Source: Sulfuritalea sp.
Lineage (GTDB): Bacteria; Pseudomonadota; Gammaproteobacteria; Burkholderiales; Rhodocyclaceae
DNA: 64,000 bases
Direction of reading: 5' to 3'
Assembly: GCA_016708585.1 (NCBI GenBank)
Contig: JADJFK010000001.1
Location: 62,001-126,000, forward strand
Below, in pieces: positions 29,531 through 37,541 of this stretch. Each line of letters starts with the position of its first letter. Within the stretch, counting starts at the first letter, position 1. The translations under genes were made by a program, and so were the position numbers. The notes beneath the pieces were generated by a model, which was not told where the DNA came from, searched no databases, and saw only the letters and a program-made list of their open reading frames with translations.

Positions 29531-30456
29531 AGCTGCCCGACGCCATCCAGGTCATCGAGCGCGGCTGGCTGTCGTCGAACAACATCCTGTTCTTCGAAGG
29601 CGAGTCGGCGACGCTGGTCGATGCCGGCTATGTCGGCCATGCGCCGCAGACCGTCGAGCTCGTAAAGTCGGCGCTGGCGGCACGGCGCGGGACCGCGACG
29701 CTGGGACGCCTGATCAACACCCACTCGCATTCCGACCACATCGGCGGCAACGCCGCGCTGCAGGCCGCCTTCGGTTGCCGCATCGTGATCCCCGCCGGCA
29801 TCGAGCGCATGGTCGCCGAGTGGGATACCGACGCCATGCTGCTCGACGCCGCGAAGCAGCGCGGCGAGCGCTTCGCCCACGATGCGGTGATCGAAGCCAA
29901 CAGCGAATTCGAAATGGGCGGCATGAGCTGGCGGGCGCTGCCGGCCCCCGGCCACGACATGGAAGCGCTGGTTTACCACTGCGCCGAGAAGCGCATCCTG
30001 ATCTCGGGCGACGCGCTGTGGCAGGACGGCTTCGGCATCATCTTCGGCGAGGTCATGGGCCGCAAGGACGCGCTGCCGGCCACGCGCAGCACGCTGGAAA
30101 TGATCGGCCGGCTCGGTGTCGACATCGTCATCCCGGGCCACGGCGCCGCCTTCGACGATTTCGACGCCGCCATGGCGCGCGCCCTGCGCCGGCTCGAATC
30201 CTTCGAGGCCGATTCCTCGCGCGTCGGGCGCAATGCCGTGCGCGCCTGCTTCACCTTCAACCTGCTCGACCTGCAGCGCCTGCACGAGGACGATCTGCCG
30301 GCCTACCTCAAGAGCGTGCCTTTCTTCGACGGCGTCAACCAGCGCATCCTCAAGTTTTCCGACGAGGATTTCGCCTCGTGGCTGCTCGGCGAACTGCTGC
30401 GTTCGCGCTCCGTCGAAGTGCGCGACGGCTGGATCCTGCCGACCATGGCGCCCTAG
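29527..30456 (+). CDS. MBL-fold metallo-hydrolase
   Basis: 309 residues. Motif THSHSDHIGG, then LPAPGHDMEALVY, SGDALWQDGFG and IPGHGAAFDDF give the remaining metal ligands. Overlaps the DUF1289 gene by four bases. Part of the liu transcript by spacing. Substrate unknown; thioester or lactone hydrolysis is possible. Confidence 0.85.
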   Translation: MKLPDAIQVIERGWLSSNNILFFEGESATLVDAGYVGHAPQTVELVKSALAARRGTATLGRLINTHSHSDHIGGNAALQAAFGCRIVIPAGIERMVAEWDTDAMLLDAAKQRGERFAHDAVIEANSEFEMGGMSWRALPAPGHDMEALVYHCAEKRILISGDALWQDGFGIIFGEVMGRKDALPATRSTLEMIGRLGVDIVIPGHGAAFDDFDAAMARALRRLESFEADSSRVGRNAVRACFTFNLLDLQRLHEDDLPAYLKSVPFFDGVNQRILKFSDEDFASWLLGELLRSRSVEVRDGWILPTMAP

Positions 30457-30464
30457 GTTTCACG

Positions 30465-31211
30465 ATGGCCGACAACGCGGATGCCGAAACCCTGGCGCGC
30501 CTGCTGCGCACCCGGCGCAGCGTCCGCGACTTCACCGACCGCGACGTGCCGGCGGAACTGGTCGCCGCCATCCTCGACGACGCGCGCTGGGCGCCGAGCT
30601 GGTCGAACACCCAGCCCTACAGGATCGCCGTCGCCGGCGGCACCCTGAAGGACAGGCTCAAGGAGCAGTTGCTGGCCCGCTTTGACGCCGCGGTGAAGCT
30701 GCAGGCCGGCGGCGTGCTCGGCAAGCTCGCGGCATTCCTGACGCGCAGCAAGGCCCTGCCCGACGGCGACTTCGATACGCGTTTCGAGTATCCGGCGGAA
30801 CTGACGCCGCGCCGCCGCGCGACCGGCTTCGGGCTGTATTCCGTGCTCGGCATCGCGCGCAAAGATGCCGCGGCCCGCAACCGGCAGATGCGCCGCAACT
30901 GGGAATTCTTCGGCGCGCCCGTGGTGCTCTTCGTCTTCGTGCGACGGGAACTCGGCGCCTATTCCGTGCTCGACGCCGGCATCTTCCTGCAGTCGCTGAT
31001 GCTGTCGGCGCAGGCGCGCGGCCTCGGCACCTGCGCCGAAGGCGCGCTCGGCACCTGGGCCGGCCCCGTGCGCGAGGCCTTCGAGGTGCCGCCGGCCTAC
31101 AAGCTGCTGTGCGGCCTGGCGCTGGGCTGGCCGAGCGACCACGTGGTCAATGCCTACAATCCCGGTCGCGCCGAGGTGGCGGAGATGCTGATTCCCGAGA
31201 AGCGAAGCTGA
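30465..31211 (+). CDS. Nitroreductase-family flavoprotein
   Basis: 248 residues with RRSVRDFTDRDVP at the N-terminus, WAPSWSNTQPYRI (FMN contact) and MLSAQARGLGTCAEGALG. FMN-dependent NAD(P)H oxidoreductase fold. Last gene of the long plus-strand run, 8 bp after the MBL gene. A dispersed repeat lies four bases after its stop. Confidence 0.87.
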   Translation: MADNADAETLARLLRTRRSVRDFTDRDVPAELVAAILDDARWAPSWSNTQPYRIAVAGGTLKDRLKEQLLARFDAAVKLQAGGVLGKLAAFLTRSKALPDGDFDTRFEYPAELTPRRRATGFGLYSVLGIARKDAAARNRQMRRNWEFFGAPVVLFVFVRRELGAYSVLDAGIFLQSLMLSAQARGLGTCAEGALGTWAGPVREAFEVPPAYKLLCGLALGWPSDHVVNAYNPGRAEVAEMLIPEKRS

Positions 31212-31214
31212 GGC

Positions 31215-31239
31215 CGCCGTCCCGCCGGCGCCGACTTTT
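31215..31239 (-). repeat. Dispersed GTCGGCGCCGGC repeat, copy 5 (intergenic)
   Basis: Exact reverse-strand copy, tail GGGACGGCG, directly after the nitroreductase stop. Confidence 0.7.
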
Positions 31240-31519
31240 TGGCTCCGGCCCCGATCAGCGGTTCCTCCCTCCGACCGCTCATTAATCCCATACGGCTAGA
31301 CGGGGAATTGCCAACGGCGTAATCTTGGCCAGCCGTCGGGGACAGATGGAATGTCCGCGCCTGACCCAGGTCGTCAAACTTCGCGCCGGTACCGGGTTCC
31401 ATTTTTAGGCGCCACTAAATTTGGCCAACATGCTATGAATAGTGGTTTTTTCAAAAACAAGAAGTGGAAAGCGGCGCTCTTGATGGGTTGTTTGCCATCT
31501 TTTATGCGACCGATTTAAC

Positions 31520-31526
31520 GTTAGCC
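31520..31526 (+). other. Possible integron core site (GTTAGCC) at the left end of the cassette region
   Basis: GTTAGCC resembles the GTTRRRY recombination core. It lies 15 bp before an ATG at 31541 that opens the first cassette-like gene. No paired hairpin or integrase gene was found upstream. The rest of 31240-31519 holds no recognisable feature. Confidence 0.3.
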
Positions 31527-31771
31527 CACCCATTCTGCATATGCACCAAATCACAATTTCTCTCGTTCTGTTGGGTAATCTAAAGTACCCGGTGAACATC
31601 GCCTAGATCGAGGGCTGGAAGAGCAATGTTTTTCGCATTCAACACCGAGCCGCCGTTGGGCACCTTCCAGATTCTGACGGTGTCGACTGGCAGTACACAG
31701 ACCAGCAGCTTCTCGGTGTCCTTGGCGCTGAACAGGAATCGGACGTTACTCTCGGCCTAATCAGCCTCCCG

Positions 31772-32275
31772 TTGGAAGACAACTATTACATGCGCCGCCT
31801 GTCCGACCGCGTGGCAGTCCTGTCTTTCCACGAAATGGCCGACATCATCCGTTACTCTGGCTTTTCTCTTGAGCAGTACATTCTCCGAAATGCCTATGAG
31901 CTTGCAGTTATTTTTGTGGCAAATGGAAAACTCATTCCTTCCGATTACGTAACATGGGCACACGACGAAGTTCGCGGCTGCCTGTTCGATATGAACGCGA
32001 ATAAACTCGACATCGTCTTTTCGATGGATCGCCCATCTCTTTGCTCGGCGTGTAGAACTCGCGTCTCATCAAAGCAAGTTCCTGCCGGCTTGATCCCAGC
32101 CCTAGAACGCGAACTTCCCCGGATCAGGAAGCCGCTGTATCTCCGAATGATCGAATGGGTGAAGGAGCATCCAGTCTTTGCTATCGCAATAACGGCCGTT
32201 TCCGGTATCACTCTCAATCTGATTGCAAGCATCATCTTTGAAAAGGCAAAGCATATTTGGCCCTGGTTGGGCTAA
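31772..32275 (+). CDS. Unknown cassette protein with C-terminal membrane helix
   Basis: From a TTG at 31772 (ATG at 31790) the frame gives 167 residues: a soluble part (WAHDEVRGCLFDMN, PSLCSACRTRVSS) and a C-terminal hydrophobic helix (FAIAITAVSGITLNLIASII). The same frame is coding-like back to 31607 and continues through a single TAG (31604-31606) to an ATG at 31541, so the full protein may be ~244 residues with an amber mutation. The C-x2-C pair and the HDE-RGCLFD stretch are the most distinctive parts. I do not recognise the family. It is the first gene of the cassette region and ends in an attC-like site. Confidence 0.6.
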   Translation: MEDNYYMRRLSDRVAVLSFHEMADIIRYSGFSLEQYILRNAYELAVIFVANGKLIPSDYVTWAHDEVRGCLFDMNANKLDIVFSMDRPSLCSACRTRVSSKQVPAGLIPALERELPRIRKPLYLRMIEWVKEHPVFAIAITAVSGITLNLIASIIFEKAKHIWPWLG

Positions 32276-32336
32276 CCCGGCAGTTCACCGGACCTGCGCG
32301 AAAAGCCGCGCAGGCCGGTGACTTTGAACATTAGGC
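32270..32336 (+). repeat. attC-like integron recombination site 1
   Basis: Starts GGCTAAC (overlapping the stop codon of the gene before) and ends ATTAGGC, with long imperfect arms GTTCACCGG-CCTGCGCG and CGCGCAGG-CCGGTGAC-GAAC around an AAAAGC loop. 67 bp long. The right arm resembles attC sites 2 and 3. Confidence 0.65.
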
Positions 32337-32711
32337 AGCACATGCACCCCAACGCGTTCCTCAGCACTCTCTGGCGAGCAGAGATACTTGACACAGTCTT
32401 TGTGGCGATGAGTTTCGATCAGCGCTTTGACGCGCGCTTCGCTGACGTCATCAAACCAGCCATCGAGGAGGAGGCAATTGCAGGACGCCAGTTAGTGGCT
32501 CGCCGAGTTGATATTTCGAAGTCAGGCGACTCTATTCTTACTGAAATCGTCACAGGGATTGCACACTCTCGACTAGTACTTGCAGATGTCTCCGTAATTG
32601 ACGAAGGCCGTTACACGCAAGTGCCGATCCGCAATGCCAATGTGATGTATGAGGTCGGTCTTGCGCTTGCCTGTCGCGCTGACCTGACTGGTTTTATCGG
32701 ACCAATTCGAT

Positions 32712-33563
32712 CTAGAGATTCGTGGCCCCGGTTGTTGAACTGATTTCGCAACTCCGGCGGAATTCCGCCGGGGTTGCGTACTGCAAACTCGAATGCGGTC
32801 GGACCTCATTGTAGTGAATCCGCCAGTCTTCAATGACGATCCTGGCTTCGATCCGGTTGCGAAACCATTCCATCGCCAGGCACTCATCCCGAAACTTGCC
32901 GTTGAAGCTTTCGTTGGTGCCGTTCTGCCAGGGCTTGCCGGGGTCGATGAAGGCCGTCTCGATCTGCTGCTCCAGCGCCCATTTCATCAGGGCCGTGCTG
33001 ACGAATTCCGGGCCGTTGTCGGAGCGGATGTAGCGCGGTGCGCCATGCACGCTGATCAGTCGACTCAGGACGTCGATGACGCGGCGCGACCGGATCGATC
33101 CGGCCACGTCGATGACCAGGCATTCCCGTGTGTATTCATCGACCAGCGTCAGGCATTTCAACTGCTGGCCATTGGCGCAGGCATCGAACACGAAGTCGTA
33201 GCACCACACCGAATTCCTGGCGGCAGGCGCATGCGGCCTGGGCCGGTTTCCCGCAATGCGACGCCGGCGCCTCTTTCCCGGTACTTGCAGACCCGCCTTG
33301 GCCCAAAGCGAGGCACATCGGTCCTTGCCCACCACGATTCCCTCACGGGCCAGCATGACGCGGATGCGGCGCGATCCGAAGCGCGGATACTGGCCCGAGA
33401 GCGTGCGCATCGCTTCAATCACCGGGGCATTCTTGGTGGGCATCTTCGCCTCATAGTTGATACAAGACCGACTGACTTGCAGCAGCGCACACGCTCGCCG
33501 TTGGCTCAGCCCGCGTTTCATTGCAAAACGGGTCTGTTCCCGGCGAACCTGTGCGCTCACCAT
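32712..33563 (-). CDS. IS3-family transposase OrfB (DDE integrase core)
   Basis: 283 residues. The HTH-like start (LSQRRACALLQVSRSCINYE) precedes an integrase core. The DDE residues are Asp in YDFVFDAC, Asp in RSDNGPEFVS and Glu in QNGTNESFNGKFRDECL. It overlaps orfA by seven bases in another frame, so OrfAB is made by programmed -1 frameshifting. No internal damage is seen, so the element may still be active. Confidence 0.93.
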   Translation of the reverse strand: MVSAQVRREQTRFAMKRGLSQRRACALLQVSRSCINYEAKMPTKNAPVIEAMRTLSGQYPRFGSRRIRVMLAREGIVVGKDRCASLWAKAGLQVPGKRRRRRIAGNRPRPHAPAARNSVWCYDFVFDACANGQQLKCLTLVDEYTRECLVIDVAGSIRSRRVIDVLSRLISVHGAPRYIRSDNGPEFVSTALMKWALEQQIETAFIDPGKPWQNGTNESFNGKFRDECLAMEWFRNRIEARIVIEDWRIHYNEVRPHSSLQYATPAEFRRSCEISSTTGATNL

Positions 33564-33820
33564 TTTTTTGCGGCGATCTCCTTCATCACTTCGATTTCGA
33601 GATCCCGCTCGGCGACCAGCTTCTTCAGCCGTGTGTTCTCGGATTCGAGTGTCTTGAGCCGCTTTACATCACTGCTGACCATCTCGCCGAACCGCTTGCG
33701 CCAGGCGTAGATCGATGCCTCGCTGACGCCGTGCCGCTTGGCAACATCAACCACCGTATCCCGATCCGCCTCGCGCAATATCCTGACAATCTGCTCTTCG
33801 CTGTACCTGCTCTTCTTCAT
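33557..33820 (-). CDS. IS3-family transposase OrfA (HTH)
   Basis: 87 residues: KKSRYSEEQIVRILREAD and VAKRHGVSEASIYAWRKRFG form the HTH_Tnp domain. A leucine-zipper-like coil (LKTLESENTRLKKLVAERDL) ends in EIAAKKW. Binds the IS ends as part of OrfAB. Confidence 0.93.
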   Translation of the reverse strand: MKKSRYSEEQIVRILREADRDTVVDVAKRHGVSEASIYAWRKRFGEMVSSDVKRLKTLESENTRLKKLVAERDLEIEVMKEIAAKKW

Positions 33821-34372
33821 GCCAACTCCTCGTCTGAGGAGCCATTATCTCTAGATCAGGCTGGTCCGAGAAATTCAGGACAGGTCAGCGCGCCTACAGA
33901 CGTCCTGCTAATTCGTGATGACACAAAGCCACTGTTGTTCGATTTGAGCACCATTCCGACGTGCACCATCGACTTTCATGACATAGATGTCGCCAAAGAA
34001 AAGCTCAGGGCCGCACTTGCTGACCGATTGACGGAGAATTCGCTGTTGCACGACGCAAGAGTCCAACAGGCTATTCAAAGCCTTACGCCAAACGAACTTC
34101 ACGTGCTTCAGGTTCTCGCGGCACTTCCGGACAACAAGGCTCAAGATCTTTCGATCCCAGAACTTGGGCAGCTATCGATACCGACCGAAAGCGGGCTTTC
34201 TCTCTTGCTCGCAAAGAGCTTCGCTCGCGCCGTCGCCATCAACCCTAATTCGGGCAGCCCGTATTACAAACTGACACCTGTGGGTAGAGCGGTAGCGGTG
34301 TCTGCCGCTCAAGCACTGAAACACTCCGAACCGGAATCACTCAAGCCTGCGCCGCCGCAGGAGCCAAGTGCT

Positions 34373-34460
34373 GCCTAAAATGGTGCGCAACCTCGCTCTC
34401 TTCGGTCGCTGGACGCTGCGCGATGAGGCCCCGCAGCGCCGGTTGTGTCAGACGCTCGGC
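34373..34460 (+). repeat. attC-like integron recombination site 2
   Basis: Starts GCCTAAA (containing the stop of the split gene) and ends GCTCGGC. The arms are GGACGCTGCGC and CCGCAGCGCCGG. Core bases have diverged from GTTRRRY but the position and the right arm fit sites 1 and 3. 88 bp. Confidence 0.5.
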
Positions 34461-34513
34461 GTCATCAGCCATGGCGCGCTGCAAACCGGCTCATCCCCTA
34501 CCGGAGATCAATC

Positions 34514-34723
34514 ATGAATTTCAGCATTGAATGTGAGGAAGAGATTGATGGCCGCTGGATCGCTGAGGTTCCGCAGCTTCCTGGCGTCTTGTGCTACGGC
34601 AAGACCGCTGACGAAGCTATGGCAAAGGCTGAGGTGCTTGCCCTCCGCACCATGGCCGAACGCCTGGAGCAAAGCGAGTCGCGCCCCGTCGCAATCAATA
34701 TCTCTCTCCCTCTCGCCGCATGA
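34514..34723 (+). CDS. hicB: HicB-family antitoxin
   Basis: 69 residues, the HicB fold: NFSIECEEEIDGRWIAEVPQLPGVLCYGKT then EALAKAEVLAL-like helix. Normally neutralises the HicA mRNase. GGAG ribosome site at 34503. Its stop overlaps the start of a hicA remnant (ATGA), the usual gene order reversed from some loci but seen in many hicBA pairs. Confidence 0.85.
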   Translation: MNFSIECEEEIDGRWIAEVPQLPGVLCYGKTADEAMAKAEVLALRTMAERLEQSESRPVAINISLPLAA

Positions 34724-34820
34724 GTCAATGGCCTTCCATCAAGGCCAAGCGCTGGCTTGCAGCACTGTTTGGCCTTGGGTGGATACCCGAATGAAGGAGA
34801 TCAAACGTGAAAACACATGA
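34720..34820 (+). pseudogene. Fused remnants of hicA (5' end) and higB (3' end)
   Basis: From 34720 the frame starts like HicA (MSQWPSIKAKRWLAALFGLGW) and stops after 24 residues. In another frame the last codons before higA read TRMKEIKRENT, the conserved C-terminus of phage-type HigB toxins. A deletion between two toxin-antitoxin pairs would leave this. Both toxins are then dead. Confidence 0.6.
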
Positions 34821-35093
34821 TCAGATGGTGAAAAAGCTCATGCGCCGTCCTGGTGTACGCGCTGAAGTCGAGCGTATCGAGCGAGACGAAGCCGTTCTGC
34901 TGGATGCCCTGCTCAAGGCACGCCAGGAGGCCTGCCTGACGCAAGCGCAGGTTGCGGAACGCATGGGCACGCAAGCGCCGGCATAGCCCGATTGGAGCGC
35001 TCACTCGCAACGGGCAAGCATTCTCCCTCGATCGCTACCCTTCGAAAGTACGTCAAAGCGTGCGGCAAGAACCTGGTCTTGCGCGTCGCCTGA
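34807..35093 (+). pseudogene. higA: HigA-like XRE antitoxin with a one-base frameshift
   Basis: Starts GTG at 34807 (or ATG 34825): KTHDQMVKKLMRRPGVRAEV, then the HTH LTQAQVAERMGTQAPA. At ~34977 one base is missing; the other frame continues IARLERSLATGKHSPSIATL and ends LVLRVA at 35093. About 95 residues if repaired. It would be the antitoxin partner of the lost higB. Confidence 0.7.
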
Positions 35094-35163
35094 GGCCGAG
35101 CCCATCATTCCACCGGCCGCTGCGCGATAAGGCCGCGCAGTGCCGGTCATCTTCACGTTATGC
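35088..35163 (+). repeat. attC-like integron recombination site 3
   Basis: Starts GCCTGAG around the higA stop and ends GTTATGC. Arms CACCGGCCGCTGCGCG and CGCGCAGTGCCGGT fold around ATAAGGC. Very similar to site 1 in the right arm. 76 bp. Confidence 0.65.
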
Positions 35164-35171
35164 CTCGGACA

Positions 35172-35510
35172 TTACGCTGAGGAGTGAGTTTTGAGCCATT
35201 CGCGTAACGCAGCATTCATGCGCGTCTGCCAGCCCGGACCGCCAGCACGGAAGGCGGTGAGAACGTCGCGGTCAAATCGGATGGTGGTCGACTCCTTGTC
35301 GCTCCCCGCCGGGCGCCCGCGCTGCCTCCGGTACGCCTCGATCCCGGCCTGCATTTCCTCGCGCGTCAGCGGCCGCTCGTCCTCGTTCTTGCCATCCCAG
35401 GCATACGGTGTCCTGGCACGCACTTTGGCCACGTCAGTCTTGCTCTCGCCGCGCTTGAGAGCGGCGCGCATCTTGGTAGTTGCCGTTGAAGTCATCTTCG
35501 AGCCAGCCAT
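35172..35510 (-). CDS. brnA: BrnA-type antitoxin
   Basis: 112 residues. The C-terminal half has the ribbon-helix-helix pattern of BrnA (ESTTIRFDRDVLTAFRAGG then WQTRMNAALREWL). The first 60 residues are charged and variable. An AAAGGAG site eight bases before the ATG at 35510 supports this start. It therefore overlaps brnT by 77 bp, far more than usual. BrnA neutralises BrnT and represses the pair. Confidence 0.8.
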   Translation of the reverse strand: MAGSKMTSTATTKMRAALKRGESKTDVAKVRARTPYAWDGKNEDERPLTREEMQAGIEAYRRQRGRPAGSDKESTTIRFDRDVLTAFRAGGPGWQTRMNAALREWLKTHSSA

Positions 35511-35781
35511 GGTAAGCGCTCCTTTCCTCTTCACTCGCCGGTCGGAAACTGACAATTCGCAATGCCTCGTCGCGCGCGACATGCACCACCGTCAGTACCG
35601 CCAGTACATCAAACACATAAGCGAACGACTGCGTCCGCTCTTCGCTACCTCGCACGCTTTCCACGTCCAGGCGGTAAGGGCTCTCCAGCACCATTACGGC
35701 ATCGAGAAAATCCAGCCCGTGCTTGTCGAGGTTGGCTTGCCGCTTGGTTTCGTCCCAGAGAACGCGGGTACTCATGGGCAT
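35434..35781 (-). CDS. brnT: BrnT-type RNase toxin
   Basis: 115 residues. Starts RVLWDETKRQANLDKHGLDF, the DUF497/BrnT signature, and contains LRIVSFRPASEEERSAY. A RelE-like ribonuclease that slows translation under stress. The C-terminus is longer than usual and covers the brnA start. ATG at 35781 or 35775. Orientation is opposite to the cassettes to its left. Confidence 0.82.
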   Translation of the reverse strand: MPMSTRVLWDETKRQANLDKHGLDFLDAVMVLESPYRLDVESVRGSEERTQSFAYVFDVLAVLTVVHVARDEALRIVSFRPASEEERSAYHGWLEDDFNGNYQDARRSQARREQD

Positions 35782-35785
35782 TATT

Positions 35786-35827
35786 GTGGTAACAGTAATT
35801 CAGGAAGTCAAGAATATTCGTTACTAC
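35786..35827. promoter_or_regulatory. Inverted repeat upstream of brnTA, possible operator
   Basis: GTGGTAAC (35786-35793) and GTTACTAC (35820-35827) form an inverted pair with 7 of 8 bases matching and 34 bp between centres, in the AT-rich brnT promoter region. BrnA-type repressors bind repeats like this. The rest of 35828-36124 holds small palindromes (GCGGCTAGCCGC at 35998) but no gene I trust. Confidence 0.35.
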
Positions 35828-36124
35828 ACAAACAGGGGCATAACCCTGCGCATATTGACTCCCCCCGAAGTCAAGAGAGCTGACCGATAGGTTTGGCTGT
35901 TGGGAAGCGCATGCAGTTGTTTATCCGGCATCGTAAGTGGGCTCTGAGTGGCCCGTGCCGACATGGAATCTGCGCTCGCAGTGCCAATCGGTACAAGCGG
36001 CTAGCCGCGCAGGCCGCTCACTACAACGGTGAAGGTGCGGAAAGCCCATTGTCCGACGGCGCAGGGCTTCTCGAATGGCGCGGTTCTTTCGCGCCGTTCG
36101 TCCTCACCGCCCGGATGTCCGTCG

Positions 36125-36149
36125 CGCCGTGCCGCCGGCGCCGACTTTT
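36125..36149 (-). repeat. Dispersed GTCGGCGCCGGC repeat, copy 6 (intergenic)
   Basis: Exact reverse-strand copy of the core with tail GGCACGGCG, 53 bp before the next gene. Confidence 0.7.
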
Positions 36150-36202
36150 CGGCGGGTGATGGTGGCGGGAGTATCATTCGCGGCGCATAGGGAGGACAAA
36201 CC

Positions 36203-37468
36203 ATGAAGCCATTGCCCAACATATCTGTCATAGTGACCGGAGCGGCCTGTTCGCTGCTTTTCAACGTTCCCGCAACGTCTTTCGCGCAGGAATCCGCAAG
36301 CCCGGCGGCGCAGGCCTGGATCGACGTCGCGACCTTCTCCGGCATGGGCATGCCCATGGGCGGCATGGGCGGGTCGGGTGGCATGGGCGGCGCGCTCGGC
36401 GCCATGTTCGGCGGCAAGGGTGGCGGCGACGGCAATGTGTTCGGCAACACCCGGACCATGGGCGCCGGGCGCTGGGTGGATGTGACGGTGCGGGCGCGCG
36501 CAAATCCCGGTCTCGACGAGGCCCGGCAGGCGGTGCCCGAGGTGTTCCTCAGTCCGGCCCTGGAATTGAGGACGCCGAAAAATGCGCCGGCCGCAGCGCG
36601 CGATGACGAGGAGGTGAAGCACGAGCCCCCCGAAAAGCCCAAGGGGCGCATGCTGCTTTACTGGGGTTGCGGCGCCGAAATCCGCCCTGGCCAGCCGCGG
36701 GTTCTCGACATGGCGACGGCATCGGCGGGTGACTATGCCAAGTTCTTCGTCGCGCGCAGCGCGACCCAGCGCGGCGCCCACAGCGCCGCCGGACGCCCGG
36801 TGTGGCCGAGCCCGGCCGACGCGCGCATGGTCCCGGCGAATGCCTCGCTGGTCGGCGAACACGCGTTCTCCGGCAAGGGCATCCCCGACGGCTTTCGCTT
36901 CAGGGTGCCGCCGGCGCAGGACCTGATGCCGGCATTGACGCTGAACCAGGCCGAGAAGGGCGGGGTGACGGCGCTGAGCTGGAACGCGATTGCCACGGCG
37001 CGCGCCTACTTCGTTTCGGCCATGGGCAGCAACGCCAAGGAGGACATGGTGATGTGGACCTCCAGCGAACTGCCGGACACCGGCTTCGGCCTGATGGATT
37101 ACCAGACCAATGCCGCCGTCGATCGCTGGCTCAAGGAAAAGGTGCTGCTGGCGCCGGCCACCACCACCTGCAGCGTGCCCAAGGGGATCTTCGGCGAAAA
37201 CGGCGGCATGCTGCGGCTGATTGCCTACGGCGACGAGCTGAACCTGGTGCATCCGCCGCGGCCCAAGGACCCGAAGGCCAAGTGGGATCCGGTGTGGGCG
37301 GTCAAGCTGCGCGTCAAGTCCGTCGCCAGCGGTATGCTGGGGATGGCGGACATGGCCCAGGAACGAGGCGACGCCGGCCGCGGGCGCAACAAGACCCAGG
37401 ACGAGGCTGCGGACCCGCTGAAAGTTCCGCAGGCGGTGGAACTGCTGAAGGGAATCTTCGGCCGCTAG
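36203..37468 (+). CDS. Uncharacterised exported protein with Gly/Met-rich segment
   Basis: 421 residues. A signal peptide ends ATSFAQE. Residues ~45-80 are Gly/Met-rich (GMGMPMGGMGGSGGMGG). The remainder has GRMLLYWGCGAEIRPGQPRV, an LSWNAIATARAYFVSAMG stretch and WLKEKVLLAPATTTCSVP. I do not recognise the family and see no catalytic motif. RBS AGGGAGGA. Stands alone after the accessory island. Likely periplasmic or outer-membrane associated. Confidence 0.7.
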   Translation: MKPLPNISVIVTGAACSLLFNVPATSFAQESASPAAQAWIDVATFSGMGMPMGGMGGSGGMGGALGAMFGGKGGGDGNVFGNTRTMGAGRWVDVTVRARANPGLDEARQAVPEVFLSPALELRTPKNAPAAARDDEEVKHEPPEKPKGRMLLYWGCGAEIRPGQPRVLDMATASAGDYAKFFVARSATQRGAHSAAGRPVWPSPADARMVPANASLVGEHAFSGKGIPDGFRFRVPPAQDLMPALTLNQAEKGGVTALSWNAIATARAYFVSAMGSNAKEDMVMWTSSELPDTGFGLMDYQTNAAVDRWLKEKVLLAPATTTCSVPKGIFGENGGMLRLIAYGDELNLVHPPRPKDPKAKWDPVWAVKLRVKSVASGMLGMADMAQERGDAGRGRNKTQDEAADPLKVPQAVELLKGIFGR

Positions 37469-37541
37469 CAGCACTGCACCCGGCCGCGACGGCGGGAGCG
37501 AAACGGCAGGAATCCGAATTGTTGAGGAAAGGACACCCGCC

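Larger units (their letters stand above)
32680..33887 (-). mobile_element. IS3-family insertion sequence (IS407-group style), 1,208 bp
   Basis: Terminal inverted repeats begin TGACCTG at 32680 and at 33887 on the other strand. They share TCGGACCA and GATCTAGAGAT further in. Flanking GCGC at 32676-32679 and 33888-33891 is a four-base target duplication, which fits the IS407 group. It carries orfA and orfB in the usual -1 frameshift arrangement on the minus strand. Confidence 0.9.
32342..34378 (+). pseudogene. Nucleotide-binding (TIR/deoxyribosyltransferase-like) protein gene split by an IS element
   Basis: 5' part 32342-32679 and 3' part 33892-34378. The N-terminal domain reads DTVFVAMSFDQRFDARF, KSGDSILTEI, LVLADVSVI and NVMYEVGLALACR, then LLIRDDTKPLLFDLST. 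This is the pattern of TIR-like or nucleoside deoxyribosyltransferase-like folds found in stress and defence proteins. The C-terminal ~100 residues look like a winged helix (LTPNELHVLQVLAALPD). Removing the IS and one GCGC copy (1,212 bp) restores a single ~274-residue frame. Unrelated to its neighbours in base composition. Function beyond nucleotide binding is not shown. Confidence 0.75.

Noticed and set aside
33521..33891. 5' part of the ORF 33521-34378 as a protein start
   Set aside because: It is antisense IS3 sequence; only the part after 33892 belongs to the split gene.
35893..36159. 88-codon plus-strand ORF between brnT and the exported protein gene
   Set aside because: No ribosome site, no domain, and it runs through a dispersed repeat.
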